Shown here: one piece after another, positions 26,752-39,581 of the stretch
Layout: every line of letters starts with the position of its first letter
How positions within the stretch are numbered: the stretch's first letter is position 1
Source of the DNA: Amphritea balenae
Lineage (GTDB): Bacteria; Pseudomonadota; Gammaproteobacteria; Pseudomonadales; Balneatricaceae
NCBI RefSeq assembly: GCF_003858655.1
Contig: NZ_RQXV01000005.1
Location: 62,001 to 126,000 of the forward strand
Direction: 5' to 3'
Length of the DNA: 64,000 nt
Translations under genes and position numbers: made by a program
The notes under the pieces: generated by a model
What the model saw: the letters and a program-made list of their open reading frames with translations, nothing else
Told to the model about the DNA's origin: nothing
Databases searched by the model: none

Positions 26752-27837
26752 TCACTTTATAATATCTGTAATTTTTGACTGAATATTCTCTTCTAAGTCG
26801 GCATAGATAGGGACACAAAGTATTCGCCTAGAAATATCTCTTGATACTTTACAACATTGATTATCCCCCAAGTACTTCAACATATCTAAACTTGGATAAA
26901 AATACCGTCTTGAAGTAATATTTTTTTCTTTTAGCGCCATCTCTACATCAATCAATTTAGATTCTTTTTCAAATAATAAAGGCGCATAAGCATAGTTTTC
27001 GTTACAATCAGGGTTCCAAATCTGAAAATCCACTAAGCCTGTTAATTCGCTTAAATATTTCTGCCACACCCTCGACCGCTGCTTATCAAGATCGTAAATG
27101 TCATCTAGTACGCATAATCCAACCGCAGCTTGAAGCTCATTCATTTTTGCGTTAATGCCAAGCAATTCAATACTCTCTGGTCCCGTTATTCCAAAATTGA
27201 TCATCTTTTTAGCACATTCAAGATCCTCTTTTCTCTTAAATGCAATCGCACCACCCTCTGCTGTATGAAACAGTTTAGTCGCATGAAAGCTTAGAGTGGC
27301 GGCATCTCCATAGTTAAGCAAACTCTCACCTTTATATTCAACGCCAAAGGCATGAGAAGCATCATAGATAACTTTTAGATCATGTTTATGCGCTATTGCA
27401 TTTATTGCATCAATGTCACAGGCGTTACCAAACACATGTACTGGCACAATTGCTCGTGTATTTGGAGTAATTGCCGCTTCAATATTTTTGGGATCAAGGC
27501 ACCAGGTATCAGGATCAATATCGGTAAATACTGGCACTACACCATCCCATTTCAGTGAACTGGCTGTTGCTACAAAAGTAAAAGGGGTTGTGACAGCTTC
27601 TGGCTTAAGATCAGATTCGATACCACTGACACCAAGAACTCGATATGCTATCTGCAAGGCTAGGGTACCATTGGCTACTAAAAGCAGATTTTCTACACCC
27701 AGATATTCTTCAAGACGACGAGTTAGTTCTTGGACCAACTGTCCATTATTAGTAAACCACTGACGCTCATATATACCATCTATATATTTATTCAGCTTTT
27801 CCCGATCCGGCAAATAAGGCTTGGTTACAGGTATCAT
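26752..27837 (-). CDS. PLP-dependent sugar aminotransferase (DegT/DnrJ/EryC1/StrS family)
   Basis: A 361-residue aminotransferase with the family layout: MIPVTKPYLPDREKL start, VANGTLALQIAYRVLG, IYDASHAFGVEYKGE and the Schiff-base lysine in LSFHATKLFHTAEGGAI (about residue 186). It abuts rfbC with no gap and follows rfbBDA, so its likely substrate is the dTDP-4-keto-6-deoxyglucose made by RfbB, giving a dTDP-4-amino-4,6-dideoxy sugar. C3 amination cannot be excluded, but no FdtA-type ketoisomerase is seen next to it. Confidence 0.85.
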   Translation of the reverse strand: MIPVTKPYLPDREKLNKYIDGIYERQWFTNNGQLVQELTRRLEEYLGVENLLLVANGTLALQIAYRVLGVSGIESDLKPEAVTTPFTFVATASSLKWDGVVPVFTDIDPDTWCLDPKNIEAAITPNTRAIVPVHVFGNACDIDAINAIAHKHDLKVIYDASHAFGVEYKGESLLNYGDAATLSFHATKLFHTAEGGAIAFKRKEDLECAKKMINFGITGPESIELLGINAKMNELQAAVGLCVLDDIYDLDKQRSRVWQKYLSELTGLVDFQIWNPDCNENYAYAPLLFEKESKLIDVEMALKEKNITSRRYFYPSLDMLKYLGDNQCCKVSRDISRRILCVPIYADLEENIQSKITDIIK

Positions 27838-28398
27838 TCAATAATACTCTTTCAATTCTGCAAGTGCCTGCTCAAAACTTTGTGCTGTTCTATCTTTTTC
27901 TGATATCAGCAAGTTATCAGCATCAGTTACACCCCAGTCGATTTTTAAGCCTGGATCATTCCAATGAATCGATCGATCATTTTCAGGTGAATAAAAATCC
28001 GTACACTTATACTGAAAATCTGCAGTCTCTGAAGTAACGAGAAATCCATGTCCAAAGCCGGATGGTATCCACAGCATGCGATGATTATCTTCAGAAAGAT
28101 GTTCACCCACCCATTGCCCAAAGGTTGGCGACTTTGGACGCAGATCGACAGCCACATCAAAGACTTCACCTTGGGTAACACGTACTAATTTTCCCTGAGG
28201 GTTCGTTATCTGGTAGTGAAGACCACGTAATGTCTTCTTAGCAGAGCGACTATGATTATCCTGAACGAAATAAGCATTAATGCCAACTTCACGGAAAGAC
28301 TGTTCGTTCCAGGTTTCCATAAAAAAACCTCGTTCATCGCTAAATACAGTCGGCTCAATAAGTTTTACATCGGGTATTTGAGTCTCAATAATTTTCAT
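27838..28398 (-). CDS. rfbC: dTDP-4-dehydrorhamnose 3,5-epimerase
   Basis: A 186-residue RmlC cupin: DERGFFMETWNEQSF at the N-terminus, QDNHSRSAKKTLRGLHYQ with the catalytic His, VDLRPKSPTFGQW and the IPSGFGHGFLV strand carrying the conserved residues. Catalyses the double epimerisation in dTDP-L-rhamnose synthesis. It sits at the end of rfbBDAC, 9 bp after rfbA, and abuts the aminotransferase gene. Confidence 0.95.
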   Translation of the reverse strand: MKIIETQIPDVKLIEPTVFSDERGFFMETWNEQSFREVGINAYFVQDNHSRSAKKTLRGLHYQITNPQGKLVRVTQGEVFDVAVDLRPKSPTFGQWVGEHLSEDNHRMLWIPSGFGHGFLVTSETADFQYKCTDFYSPENDRSIHWNDPGLKIDWGVTDADNLLISEKDRTAQSFEQALAELKEYY

Positions 28399-28407
28399 AG
28401 CTACTTC

Positions 28408-29280
28408 TTATTTTGTGCTTTTCGCTAGTTTCATCAAATATTCACCATAGCTATTTTTTTTGAGTTTATCTGCTTCAACCAATAGTTGATCTTTATTTAT
28501 GAACCCCATTCGGAACGCAATTTCCTCAAGACAGGCAATTTTTAAACCCTGCCGTTTCTCAAGAGTTTCGATAAAACTGGCCGCATCCTGCAGCGAGTCA
28601 ATAGTTCCTGTATCCAGCCAGGCAAAACCACGACCTAACAGCTCTACATTCAGATCTCCTCTTTCAAGATAGGCCTGGTTCACTGTTGTAATTTCCAACT
28701 CACCCCGGTCTGAAGGCTTTACTTTTTTGGCAATTTCTACGACGTCGTTGTCATAGAAGTAAAGACCTGTCACTGCAAAATCAGATTTTGGAGTGGCTGG
28801 TTTTTCTTCAATAGAGACCGCTCTCTGATCATCATTAAATTCAACCACACCAAAACGTTCAGGATCAGTCACCTGATAACCAAATACAGTTGCCCCTTCT
28901 CCCCTTGCCGCTGCCGCTTGAAGAAGCTTACTCAACCCTTGCCCATAATAGATGTTATCACCCAGTACCAGGCAAACGTTATCATCGCCAATAAAATCTT
29001 CACCAATAATAAAGGCTTGTGCCAGACCATCAGGGTTTGGCTGAACAGCGTAGCTAAGATTAATACCCCACTGGTCACCTTCTCCCATAAGTCGTTTAAA
29101 GCCATCAATATCTTCAGGTGTAGTAATAACCAAAACATCCTTAATCCCTGCCAACATAAGAATAGAGAGTGGGTAGTAAATCATTGGTTTATCATAAACA
29201 GGTAAGAGTTGTTTCGATATACCACGAGTTATAGGGTACAAGCGAGTGCCGGATCCTCCGGCCAGGATAATGCCTTTCAT
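28408..29280 (-). CDS. rfbA: Glucose-1-phosphate thymidylyltransferase
   Basis: A 290-residue Rml[21 protein letters not shown] nucleotide-binding signature, [18 protein letters not shown] with the catalytic lysine, [13 protein letters not shown] and [20 protein letters not shown]. Makes dTDP-glucose from dTTP and glucose-1-phosphate, first step for dTDP-rhamnose and dTDP-amino sugars. Length is typical. It lies 2 bp after rfbD in the operon. Confidence 0.96.
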   Translation of the reverse strand: MKGIILAGGSGTRLYPITRGISKQLLPVYDKPMIYYPLSILMLAGIKDVLVITTPEDIDGFKRLMGEGDQWGINLSYAVQPNPDGLAQAFIIGEDFIGDDNVCLVLGDNIYYGQGLSKLLQAAAARGEGATVFGYQVTDPERFGVVEFNDDQRAVSIEEKPATPKSDFAVTGLYFYDNDVVEIAKKVKPSDRGELEITTVNQAYLERGDLNVELLGRGFAWLDTGTIDSLQDAASFIETLEKRQGLKIACLEEIAFRMGFINKDQLLVEADKLKKNSYGEYLMKLAKSTK

Positions 29281-29282
29281 AA

Positions 29283-30155
29283 TTATTTCTCCAGATATTC
29301 ATTTAGCGTCAACTCAAGTTGACTCTGCCAGGTTGGAAGTTGAATACTAAGAGCCTGCTCCAACTTACACACAGCAAGTCTTGAGTTAAGCGGTCTGGTT
29401 GCAATCGTTGGATAATCTACTGTAAGAACAGGACACACTTTTTCTGGGTTAATAGTAAGCTTAACGCCTGCTTCTTTAGCTTTACTGAAGATCAAAGCTG
29501 CGAAGCCACACCAGCTTACTTCACCTTTTGGTGATAAATGATAAAGCCCTTTCACTAACCGACTATGTATAGCCAGTGAAGTTATCTGAGCTATCAGACG
29601 TGCAGGTGTTGGTGCTCCTATCTGATCCGCAACAATATTCAGTTCAGACTTATTTTCAGCCAACCTAAACATTGTTTTCATAAAATTATTGCCACGAGCA
29701 CTGTAGACCCAACTTGTTCGAAATATAAGATAGTCAGCACCACTATTCTCGATAGCCTGATCACCAGCAAGTTTGGTTTTACCATAATAGTTCTTAGGCC
29801 CCGGAGGACTTTCTTCATGCCAAGGTTGTTCTCCATTCCCTGGATACACGTAATCACTACTGTAATGAATTAGACGAGCGTCATTCTTCGCTGCATAATC
29901 GGCTAATTGTGCCGGCAAGCCTGAATTAAGGCGTTCACTGTCTTTTTGCTTTTCTTCTGCAGCGTCTACGGCTGTCCATGCAGCTGCATTTACAATTATA
30001 TCCGGCTTGTTTTCTGCTAAATAACCACTAACAGCCTCTTCGCCCATCAAGTCCAATTTATTACGATCTGGTGATAAAACAGAACCTAATGCTGCTAACG
30101 TCCGCTGAAGTTCAAAGCCCACCTGACCACTTCCACCTAAAAGCAAGATGTTCAT
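29283..30155 (-). CDS. rfbD: dTDP-4-dehydrorhamnose reductase
   Basis: A 290-residue Rml[40 protein letters not shown]-type block (here [20 protein letters not shown]), the [10 protein letters not shown] strand and the catalytic [12 protein letters not shown] (Tyr-x3-Lys). Performs the last step of dTDP-L-rhamnose synthesis. Its start overlaps the rfbB stop by 4 bp. Confidence 0.95.
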   Translation of the reverse strand: MNILLLGGSGQVGFELQRTLAALGSVLSPDRNKLDLMGEEAVSGYLAENKPDIIVNAAAWTAVDAAEEKQKDSERLNSGLPAQLADYAAKNDARLIHYSSDYVYPGNGEQPWHEESPPGPKNYYGKTKLAGDQAIENSGADYLIFRTSWVYSARGNNFMKTMFRLAENKSELNIVADQIGAPTPARLIAQITSLAIHSRLVKGLYHLSPKGEVSWCGFAALIFSKAKEAGVKLTINPEKVCPVLTVDYPTIATRPLNSRLAVCKLEQALSIQLPTWQSQLELTLNEYLEK

Positions 30156-31204
30156 TGAGCCACACCCAATCGCTCCCGCTGGTAGCTACCATCCTGTACC
30201 CTTTGACACCAATCGATATTATTCAGATACCACTCCACTGTTTGACGTATACCTGTTTCAAAGGACTCTTCCGGAACCCAGCCCAGCTCTTTCTGAATTT
30301 TACTTGCATCTATTGCGTATCGCAGATCATGTCCCGGGCGATCTTCAACATATGTAATCAGGTCAGAATACCTTTTAGATTGCGGACGAAGCTCCTGAAG
30401 AATATCGCAAACAGTCTGAACTACTTCGATATTCATTTTTTCGTTATGCCCACCGATGTTATAGGTTTCTCCCGGAGCTCCTTCTGTAACAACTTTATAT
30501 AGCGCCCGGACATGGTCTTCTACATACAGCCAGTCTCTAACCTGCTCACCCGTTCCATATACAGGTAATGATTTATTATCCAAAGCATTCAGGATTATCA
30601 ATGGAATCAGCTTTTCCGGAAAATGGTATGGCCCATAATTATTTGAACAATTTGTAATTAAAGTAGGTAAACCATAGGTTCTCATCCAGGCTCGCACCAG
30701 ATGATCAGAACTCGCTTTGCTCGCAGAATATGGTGAGCTGGGAGCATATGGCGTTGTTTCTGTAAAAAGCTCATCAGGCCCCCCCAGATCACCATACACT
30801 TCATCCGTTGATATATGATGAAATCGAAAACCAGCCTGTTTCTTTTCAGATAAACTGCTCCAGTATTTCCGGGCGACTTCAAGTAATGTATAAGTCCCTA
30901 CTATATTCGTTTGAATAAAATCAGTTGGCCCATCGATAGAGCGGTCGACATGACTTTCCGCTGCTAAGTGCATGACGACATCCGGCTTATATTTTACAAA
31001 CAATTTCTCTAACTTCGCACTATTACAAATATCAACCAACTCAAAATTGTATCGTTCACTAGCCTCTATAGACGATAAGGATTCCAGGTTGCCCGCATAG
31101 GTCAGCTTATCTACATTTACTACACTATTTTCTGTATTTTCAATAATATAGCGAACAACCGCTGAGCCTATAAAACCAGCACCACCTGTAATCAAAAACT
31201 TCAT
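30152..31204 (-). CDS. rfbB: dTDP-glucose 4,6-dehydratase
   Basis: A 350-residue Rml[53 protein letters not shown] with the catalytic Asp-Glu and [15 protein letters not shown] (Tyr-x3-Lys). Produces dTDP-4-keto-6-deoxyglucose, shared by the rhamnose route (rfbC, rfbD) and the amino-sugar route (the aminotransferase). First gene of the minus-strand cluster, with AAAGGTGAG just before its ATG. Confidence 0.96.
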   Translation of the reverse strand: MKFLITGGAGFIGSAVVRYIIENTENSVVNVDKLTYAGNLESLSSIEASERYNFELVDICNSAKLEKLFVKYKPDVVMHLAAESHVDRSIDGPTDFIQTNIVGTYTLLEVARKYWSSLSEKKQAGFRFHHISTDEVYGDLGGPDELFTETTPYAPSSPYSASKASSDHLVRAWMRTYGLPTLITNCSNNYGPYHFPEKLIPLIILNALDNKSLPVYGTGEQVRDWLYVEDHVRALYKVVTEGAPGETYNIGGHNEKMNIEVVQTVCDILQELRPQSKRYSDLITYVEDRPGHDLRYAIDASKIQKELGWVPEESFETGIRQTVEWYLNNIDWCQRVQDGSYQRERLGVAQ

Positions 31205-31360
31205 TCATCTCACCTTTAAAATTTTTTACTACAATCTGACTATCAACCAGCTACCATACTAACTCGTTTCATGTAGTGTAAGCACAGATCTAGTGTAATA
31301 CATATATTACCCCTCTCAATCTCAGTATAATTTCATATAAATCCATCAATTATCACCACT
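31205..31360. promoter_or_regulatory. Divergent rfbB / mnmC intergenic region
   Basis: This 156-bp gap should hold the promoter of the whole polysaccharide operon and of mnmC. On the minus strand TTGAGA and TACACT are spaced 16 bp (about 31320 to 31293), a moderate sigma-70 candidate. On the plus strand TATAAT lies at 31326-31331 with a poor -35. A TGGTAGCTG on the minus strand (about 31249-31257) matches part of the JUMPstart element, but the GGCGGTAG ops core is missing. Confidence 0.35.
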
Positions 31361-33394
31361 ATGACTAACTTAAAATGGGAATTCGATACTCCCATCTCTC
31401 CTCAGTTCGATGACTACTACTTCTCATCAGATGATGGCTTAGCTGAGTCCGAGTATGTCTATATCCAGGGCAACAACCTACAAGAGTGCTTTCATTCCTT
31501 AACTAGCCCAAGCTTTACCATTGCTGAAACGGGCTTTGGTACTGGCCTTAACTTCCTGACAACCTGGCAGCTATGGAAAAATTCGGCAACTGCCGACAAG
31601 ACTCTTCATTTCATCAGTGTTGAAAAATACCCTATTAGCAAACAAGATCTTACCAGAGCACTTTCAGCCTGGCCGCAGCTTAAAGACGAGGCTGATCAGC
31701 TATTAGAAAAATACCCTCAACTCACCCCAGGCTTTCATAAGCTTACCTTTGATAGCGGGCAAGTAGAGCTGACCTTAATGCTGGGTGACGTGATAGATTG
31801 TTATAATCAATTAACCGTTAAAGCTGATTCATGGTTCTTAGATGGCTTCGCACCAGCCAAGAACCCGGACATGTGGACACCCGAGCTGTTTCAGCTAATG
31901 GCACGACTTAGTAAACCTGATACCACCTTTGCGACATTTACCTGTGCCCGAGTCGTCAGAGACGGGCTTAAGCAGGCAGGATTCAACATCCAGAAAAGAA
32001 CGGGCTTTGGACTTAAGCGCGAGATGCTCTATGGGTCATTCACATGCACACCGGATAAAGCGACAGAACAAACAGTGACTTCTAAAAAAGACCATAAGGT
32101 GGATCTCGCCTGGTTTCGCCTTCCAGAAAAACATTCAGGCCCCAAGACAGCGCTCATCATTGGCGCTGGTATCGCCGGCTGCTCAACCGCCCGATCACTG
32201 GCTGAACGTGGTTGGCAGGTGACGTTAATCGATCGTCGACCGGAGATCGCGTCTGAAGGCTCAGGTAATCGCCAAGGGGCGCTGTATGCCAAGCTACCGG
32301 TCGAGCCAATTCCAGCTAGCCGCTTCCATCTGTCTGGTTTTCTCTTTAGCAGCCAATATTTGAAACAACACTTATCTGATGCTACAGATATCTGGTCACC
32401 TTGTGGACTTCTGCAAATTGCCTGCAGCGATAAAGAAAAGCAAAAACACAAAAAGCTTGCCGATTCTGACAACTACCCTGCTACGGTGGTGCGGTATGTC
32501 GATCAACAAGAAGCATCAGAGATTGCAGGCACAGCTGTTTCAAATTGCGGACTATTTTTCCCCGATGCCGGCTGGGTTACGCCACCTTTATTCTGCAAAT
32601 GGTTGGTAGATCACCCCAACATCAGCATAAAAACTGATACTGAGATCACTCAACTAAGCCACATTCAAGACAATAGCCAATGCCAGTGGCAAGCGGAGTC
32701 CGCTGATAAACAACAATTTACTGCTGCAATAGCTGTTGTGGCATCCGCTGCTGAAAGCACTTTGTTTGAACAACTTAAGCATCTACCTACTCAGAAAATT
32801 CGCGGTCAGGTTTCATTGACCGAATCAAGCAGTGCTATTGATGAGACCGAAGCCAATATTCAGTTAGAATGCGACCTTAAAACCGTGTTATGCGGCGAAG
32901 GCTATATTTCGCCGCCAAAACAGGGGCAATACTGTTTTGGCGCTACGTTTGATCTTAAAGATGAAGCCTCCGATATTCGTGAATCCGGGCATCAGCACAA
33001 CCTGACTAAGGTTAGCGAAATGGCTCCTGAAATAGGCGATAAGTTATCTGGCTACCATAGTAATACTGGTTTGACTGGCCGGGTCGGTTTCCGCTGCGCT
33101 TCACCTGATAAATTACCCATTATTGGCCCCGTTCCGGTCTATGATCAATTTTGTACTGACTATGCAGCACTGCGCCATGATGCAAAAATAAAGATCAATA
33201 CAACTCCAACACATCACAATGGCTTGTTTGCCAATCTTGCACACGGATCAAAAGGGCTAATCAGTGGTCCAATTAGTGGTGAAATCATTGCAGCAATGTT
33301 AGAAGGCGAACCTCTTCCTCTTGAAAAAGAGCTAATAGAAAAGCTAAATCCTGCACGATTTATTATCAAGAATCTGATCCGTCGGACGATATAA
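31361..33394 (+). CDS. mnmC: Bifunctional tRNA mnm5U34 synthesis enzyme MnmC
   Basis: A 677-residue fusion that finishes 5-methylaminomethyl-(2-thio)uridine at tRNA position 34. The N-terminal methyltransferase half (about 1-245) has the AETGFGTGLNFLTTWQLW SAM motif and WFLDGFAPAKNPDMWTPEL; the C-terminal FAD oxidoreductase half (about 260-677) has ALIIGAGIAGCSTARSLAERG and the late GLFANLAHGSKGLISGP. Both domains look complete. It is unrelated to the polysaccharide cluster and marks its right-hand border. No strong ribosome site is visible at the ATG. Confidence 0.95.
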   Translation: MTNLKWEFDTPISPQFDDYYFSSDDGLAESEYVYIQGNNLQECFHSLTSPSFTIAETGFGTGLNFLTTWQLWKNSATADKTLHFISVEKYPISKQDLTRALSAWPQLKDEADQLLEKYPQLTPGFHKLTFDSGQVELTLMLGDVIDCYNQLTVKADSWFLDGFAPAKNPDMWTPELFQLMARLSKPDTTFATFTCARVVRDGLKQAGFNIQKRTGFGLKREMLYGSFTCTPDKATEQTVTSKKDHKVDLAWFRLPEKHSGPKTALIIGAGIAGCSTARSLAERGWQVTLIDRRPEIASEGSGNRQGALYAKLPVEPIPASRFHLSGFLFSSQYLKQHLSDATDIWSPCGLLQIACSDKEKQKHKKLADSDNYPATVVRYVDQQEASEIAGTAVSNCGLFFPDAGWVTPPLFCKWLVDHPNISIKTDTEITQLSHIQDNSQCQWQAESADKQQFTAAIAVVASAAESTLFEQLKHLPTQKIRGQVSLTESSSAIDETEANIQLECDLKTVLCGEGYISPPKQGQYCFGATFDLKDEASDIRESGHQHNLTKVSEMAPEIGDKLSGYHSNTGLTGRVGFRCASPDKLPIIGPVPVYDQFCTDYAALRHDAKIKINTTPTHHNGLFANLAHGSKGLISGPISGEIIAAMLEGEPLPLEKELIEKLNPARFIIKNLIRRTI

Positions 33395-33430
33395 TACCAA
33401 TAGATTCTATAGGGTTAGTGATATACAGAT

Positions 33431-34102
33431 ATGGCATTAGTTATTTACGATCAGGGATATCGTATTAAAACTCCCGTCAAGACATTGTTTACTCCAGGCG
33501 GAGTAGAACAGATGTCGAAACCTGCACATACGGCAGAGGCTGGAACCGAACAAGATCATGACAAGGATACGGTCAACCAGTTACTTGGTAAAGATTCCGG
33601 TTCATCCAGTCAGGGCCGTGCGCGTCAGGCCGCATCCGCTTACCAGAAAACTGGCGGAAGCAACCCTGTGCTTGAGCAACCCCGCTCCTATATTCCAGCG
33701 TCACTCATCATGTCTCATCCGGTCCAGTCGGTGTTACAGGGAACTAAAATTCAGGCAGCCCTGTACAAGATGAAACAGTTTGATATCAGCCATCTATTGG
33801 TACTCTCTAACTCAGGACGAATGATGGGGATTGTGACGGAGAAACTACTGCTTCAATATTTAAGTTCACAGGGTATTCAACCTCACTCTGTTGAAGACAC
33901 CATTGAAGCCTGCTATTCAAATAAAGTGGTGACGGCAACACCGGATACCAATATCCGTCAACTTGCGGTGAGCTGCGTAGAAAATCAGCTTAGCTGTATC
34001 CCGATAGTACAAGAGAATGGCAACCTGACCGGTATCATCACCCGAACAGATCTGTTGCAGTCGTTGATTAACAATGAATGGCTGGACAGCCGCTCGCTCT
34101 GA
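33431..34102 (+). CDS. Two-CBS-domain protein with disordered N-terminus
   Basis: A 223-residue protein. Residues 1-90 are polar and probably flexible; two CBS domains follow (SLIMSHPVQSVLQGTKIQAA ... GIVTEKLLLQYL and YSNKVVTATPDTNIRQLAV ... GIITRTDLLQSL). CBS pairs usually bind adenine nucleotides and regulate attached or partner proteins; no catalytic domain is attached. The first ATG has a distant ribosome site; an internal ATG at codon 28 has GGAG at good spacing and could be the true start. Function unknown. Confidence 0.75.
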   Translation: MALVIYDQGYRIKTPVKTLFTPGGVEQMSKPAHTAEAGTEQDHDKDTVNQLLGKDSGSSSQGRARQAASAYQKTGGSNPVLEQPRSYIPASLIMSHPVQSVLQGTKIQAALYKMKQFDISHLLVLSNSGRMMGIVTEKLLLQYLSSQGIQPHSVEDTIEACYSNKVVTATPDTNIRQLAVSCVENQLSCIPIVQENGNLTGIITRTDLLQSLINNEWLDSRSL

Positions 34103-34125
34103 TTACACAGTCATATCGATTTACA

Positions 34126-34149
34126 AAGCACTAGTGTCAGCTAGTGCTT
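34126..34149. terminator. Bidirectional terminator candidate
   Basis: AAGCACTAG (34126-34134) and CTAGTGCTT (34141-34149) form a perfect 9-bp stem with a 6-base loop between the convergent CBS-protein and DUF4126 genes. The stem includes the DUF4126 stop codon. T-tracts are weak on both sides. Confidence 0.5.
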
Positions 34150-34800
34150 ATTACCAGGTAGCGCCTTATCAGATTTAAGATCGATAGGGTCACTCTGTTT
34201 GCCGAACAGCCCTGCCAGAAAAGCGAATACTTTTTTCACGCCGCGCCAGATCTTCGGTAGCAACCAAACCACCAATGCAATAAACAGAGCCAAGCCAATT
34301 AGAAATGCGATTGGATAGTTGAGCGCAGCCCAAAGACCACCCACCACAGCAATATCCTCAGTCACCGATGCGGTCCAGTTTGTCACAGGCTCAGGCGAGG
34401 TGTTAATCATCACCCTACCACCCGCTTTCAAAGCATGGCTGGTAGCTGAAAGCGAACCACCGACTAATGCGGCAGCCAGCACTACCGCTTCATTCATATC
34501 ACCGACAGCCCCTGCTGCCAGCGCAGCACCCGCGGGAATACGAATAAAGGTATGCAGGGTATCCCAGCCGGTATCAACACCTGGAATTTTATCTGCAAAG
34601 AACTCTACACAGTACATAAAGCCCGCCGCCATCAGCACCATGGGATCTCCCACGATATCAAGCCCGGCAGGTAATTCCAGATGCCCCATATTGGACATCA
34701 GGCCCAGCATAAGAATGGTGGCATACAGGTTAATACCACTGGCCCATCCCACGCCCATGGTCAGAGCAATAATAGCTGAAACTTGTTCTAACTGATCCAT
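34141..34800 (-). CDS. DUF4126 family membrane protein
   Basis: A 219-residue membrane protein with about five hydrophobic segments. The family signature is visible: LTMGVGWASGINLYATILMLG, the FADKIPGVDTGWDTLHTFIRIPAGA block and AALVGGSLSATSHALKAGGR. I chose the ATG at 34800, which has AGAGGG 7 bases upstream; a TTG 18 bp earlier is also in frame. Function of the family is unknown. Confidence 0.85.
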   Translation of the reverse strand: MDQLEQVSAIIALTMGVGWASGINLYATILMLGLMSNMGHLELPAGLDIVGDPMVLMAAGFMYCVEFFADKIPGVDTGWDTLHTFIRIPAGAALAAGAVGDMNEAVVLAAALVGGSLSATSHALKAGGRVMINTSPEPVTNWTASVTEDIAVVGGLWAALNYPIAFLIGLALFIALVVWLLPKIWRGVKKVFAFLAGLFGKQSDPIDLKSDKALPGNKH

Positions 34801-34838
34801 AACAATACCCTCTGGCAACTATAGATAAATTGCTGCCT

Positions 34839-35051
34839 TTACAAACTGTTACGGGATACTATATTGCAATGGCCTGTACTCTGGCTGAACAAAATTACAG
34901 CTTCACCCGTACGTAATAGATGTCTAACCTGCTCAACTTTCGTCTCCAGTCCCATCTCGATATCACCATAATCAGTACCATCGCGGGTCACATATTCTTC
35001 GAGCATACAGGTTAGCGTGTCCGCTTGTAGTTCATGCCAGGGGATGATCAT
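34839..35051 (-). CDS. yheU: YheU family (UPF0270) small protein
   Basis: A 70-residue protein that matches the YheU pattern: MIIPWHELQADTL start, VTRDGTDYGDIEMGLETKVEQV and the GEAVILFSQSTGHCNIV end. Conserved through gammaproteobacteria; function not established. Stands alone between the DUF4126 gene and a lipoprotein gene on the same strand. Confidence 0.88.
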   Translation of the reverse strand: MIIPWHELQADTLTCMLEEYVTRDGTDYGDIEMGLETKVEQVRHLLRTGEAVILFSQSTGHCNIVSRNSL

Positions 35052-35121
35052 TTAATCTTATGTCCCACTCTTTACTTTCAGGCTTAATTAACAAGCCTAG
35101 TCAATTCAACCAATAAGCTCA

Positions 35122-35691
35122 TTACCAGGGCCAACGGAAAAAACTACCCGCTCGTTCCCTGATATTTGGACAGTATTTGAGGTCAGCCCGATACTGACGT
35201 GCCAGCTTATCTACAGCTTCACCCTGACGTTCTAATAATAGATTAGGGTAGTATTCCAGTCGATAGTATCCACCATGGCCAATCCGTGAAGCGATATAGA
35301 GTTGACCTGCCTGATCCATCGTCAGCACATTTCTATCGGTAGCCGTTTCTGCATGCCAGCCGATAAAATCTAATGCGGTCTCTATCTCTGATACCGAACC
35401 AGACCAGTTTTCACTCGCCAGACGGTACTCTTCCCAGTCACTATTGACCGGACGAATATATTCGGCAGCATCGGTGCCTATAGGCATATTCAGCTCAGCC
35501 AGAGAGATATGAATAGGCACTCCCCAGCGGTTTTCTGTATCTACCGCCGCATCGAGCCAGTCATTATGTTGATACAGAGCCCTGCAGAAAGGGTTATCCG
35601 GTGTGATCAAAAAGTCCGGCAGTACAGGCTTTGCTGTACTACAACCTTGTAGCATCGATATTAAACATAAGGTTACTACTGGAAATTTCAT
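35122..35691 (-). CDS. Lipoprotein resembling SLT-type transglycosylases, active site altered
   Basis: A 189-residue lipoprotein: signal peptide MKFPVVTLCLISMLQGC with a lipobox (LQGC, Cys16). The mature part resembles the small 'transglycosylase SLT domain' lipoproteins: NDWLDAAVDTENRWGVPIHI, DWEEYRLAS, ALDFIGWH and the late YIASRIGHGGY. In the homologues I recall, the WGVP helix runs into an M-x-Q-E-S catalytic stretch; here it reads SLAELNMPIGTDAAEY and the usual Glu-Ser is missing. It may therefore be an inactive or divergent lysozyme-fold protein. Family link is from pattern memory only. Confidence 0.6.
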   Translation of the reverse strand: MKFPVVTLCLISMLQGCSTAKPVLPDFLITPDNPFCRALYQHNDWLDAAVDTENRWGVPIHISLAELNMPIGTDAAEYIRPVNSDWEEYRLASENWSGSVSEIETALDFIGWHAETATDRNVLTMDQAGQLYIASRIGHGGYYRLEYYPNLLLERQGEAVDKLARQYRADLKYCPNIRERAGSFFRWPW

Positions 35692-35724
35692 CGCCTGATA
35701 TTCTCCCTAACTCAGTTGCTGTAA

Positions 35725-39518
<3,794 letters not shown>

Positions 39519-39581
39519 TGCCAGATGCTGCCCTTTATCTGTTTGTAATAACGATACCTAAAACGCTTCCCAATCAGGTCG

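Noticed and set aside
13654-31204. Genomic island inserted at the tRNA 3' end, with array copies as att sites
   Set aside because: tRNA 3' copies would fit att sites, but no integrase gene is present and no further tRNA 3' copy is found at the right-hand border of the polysaccharide cluster.
31240-31265. JUMPstart/ops element upstream of rfbB
   Set aside because: Only TGGTAGCTG matches; the essential GGCGGTAG ops core is absent, so RfaH control is not supported.
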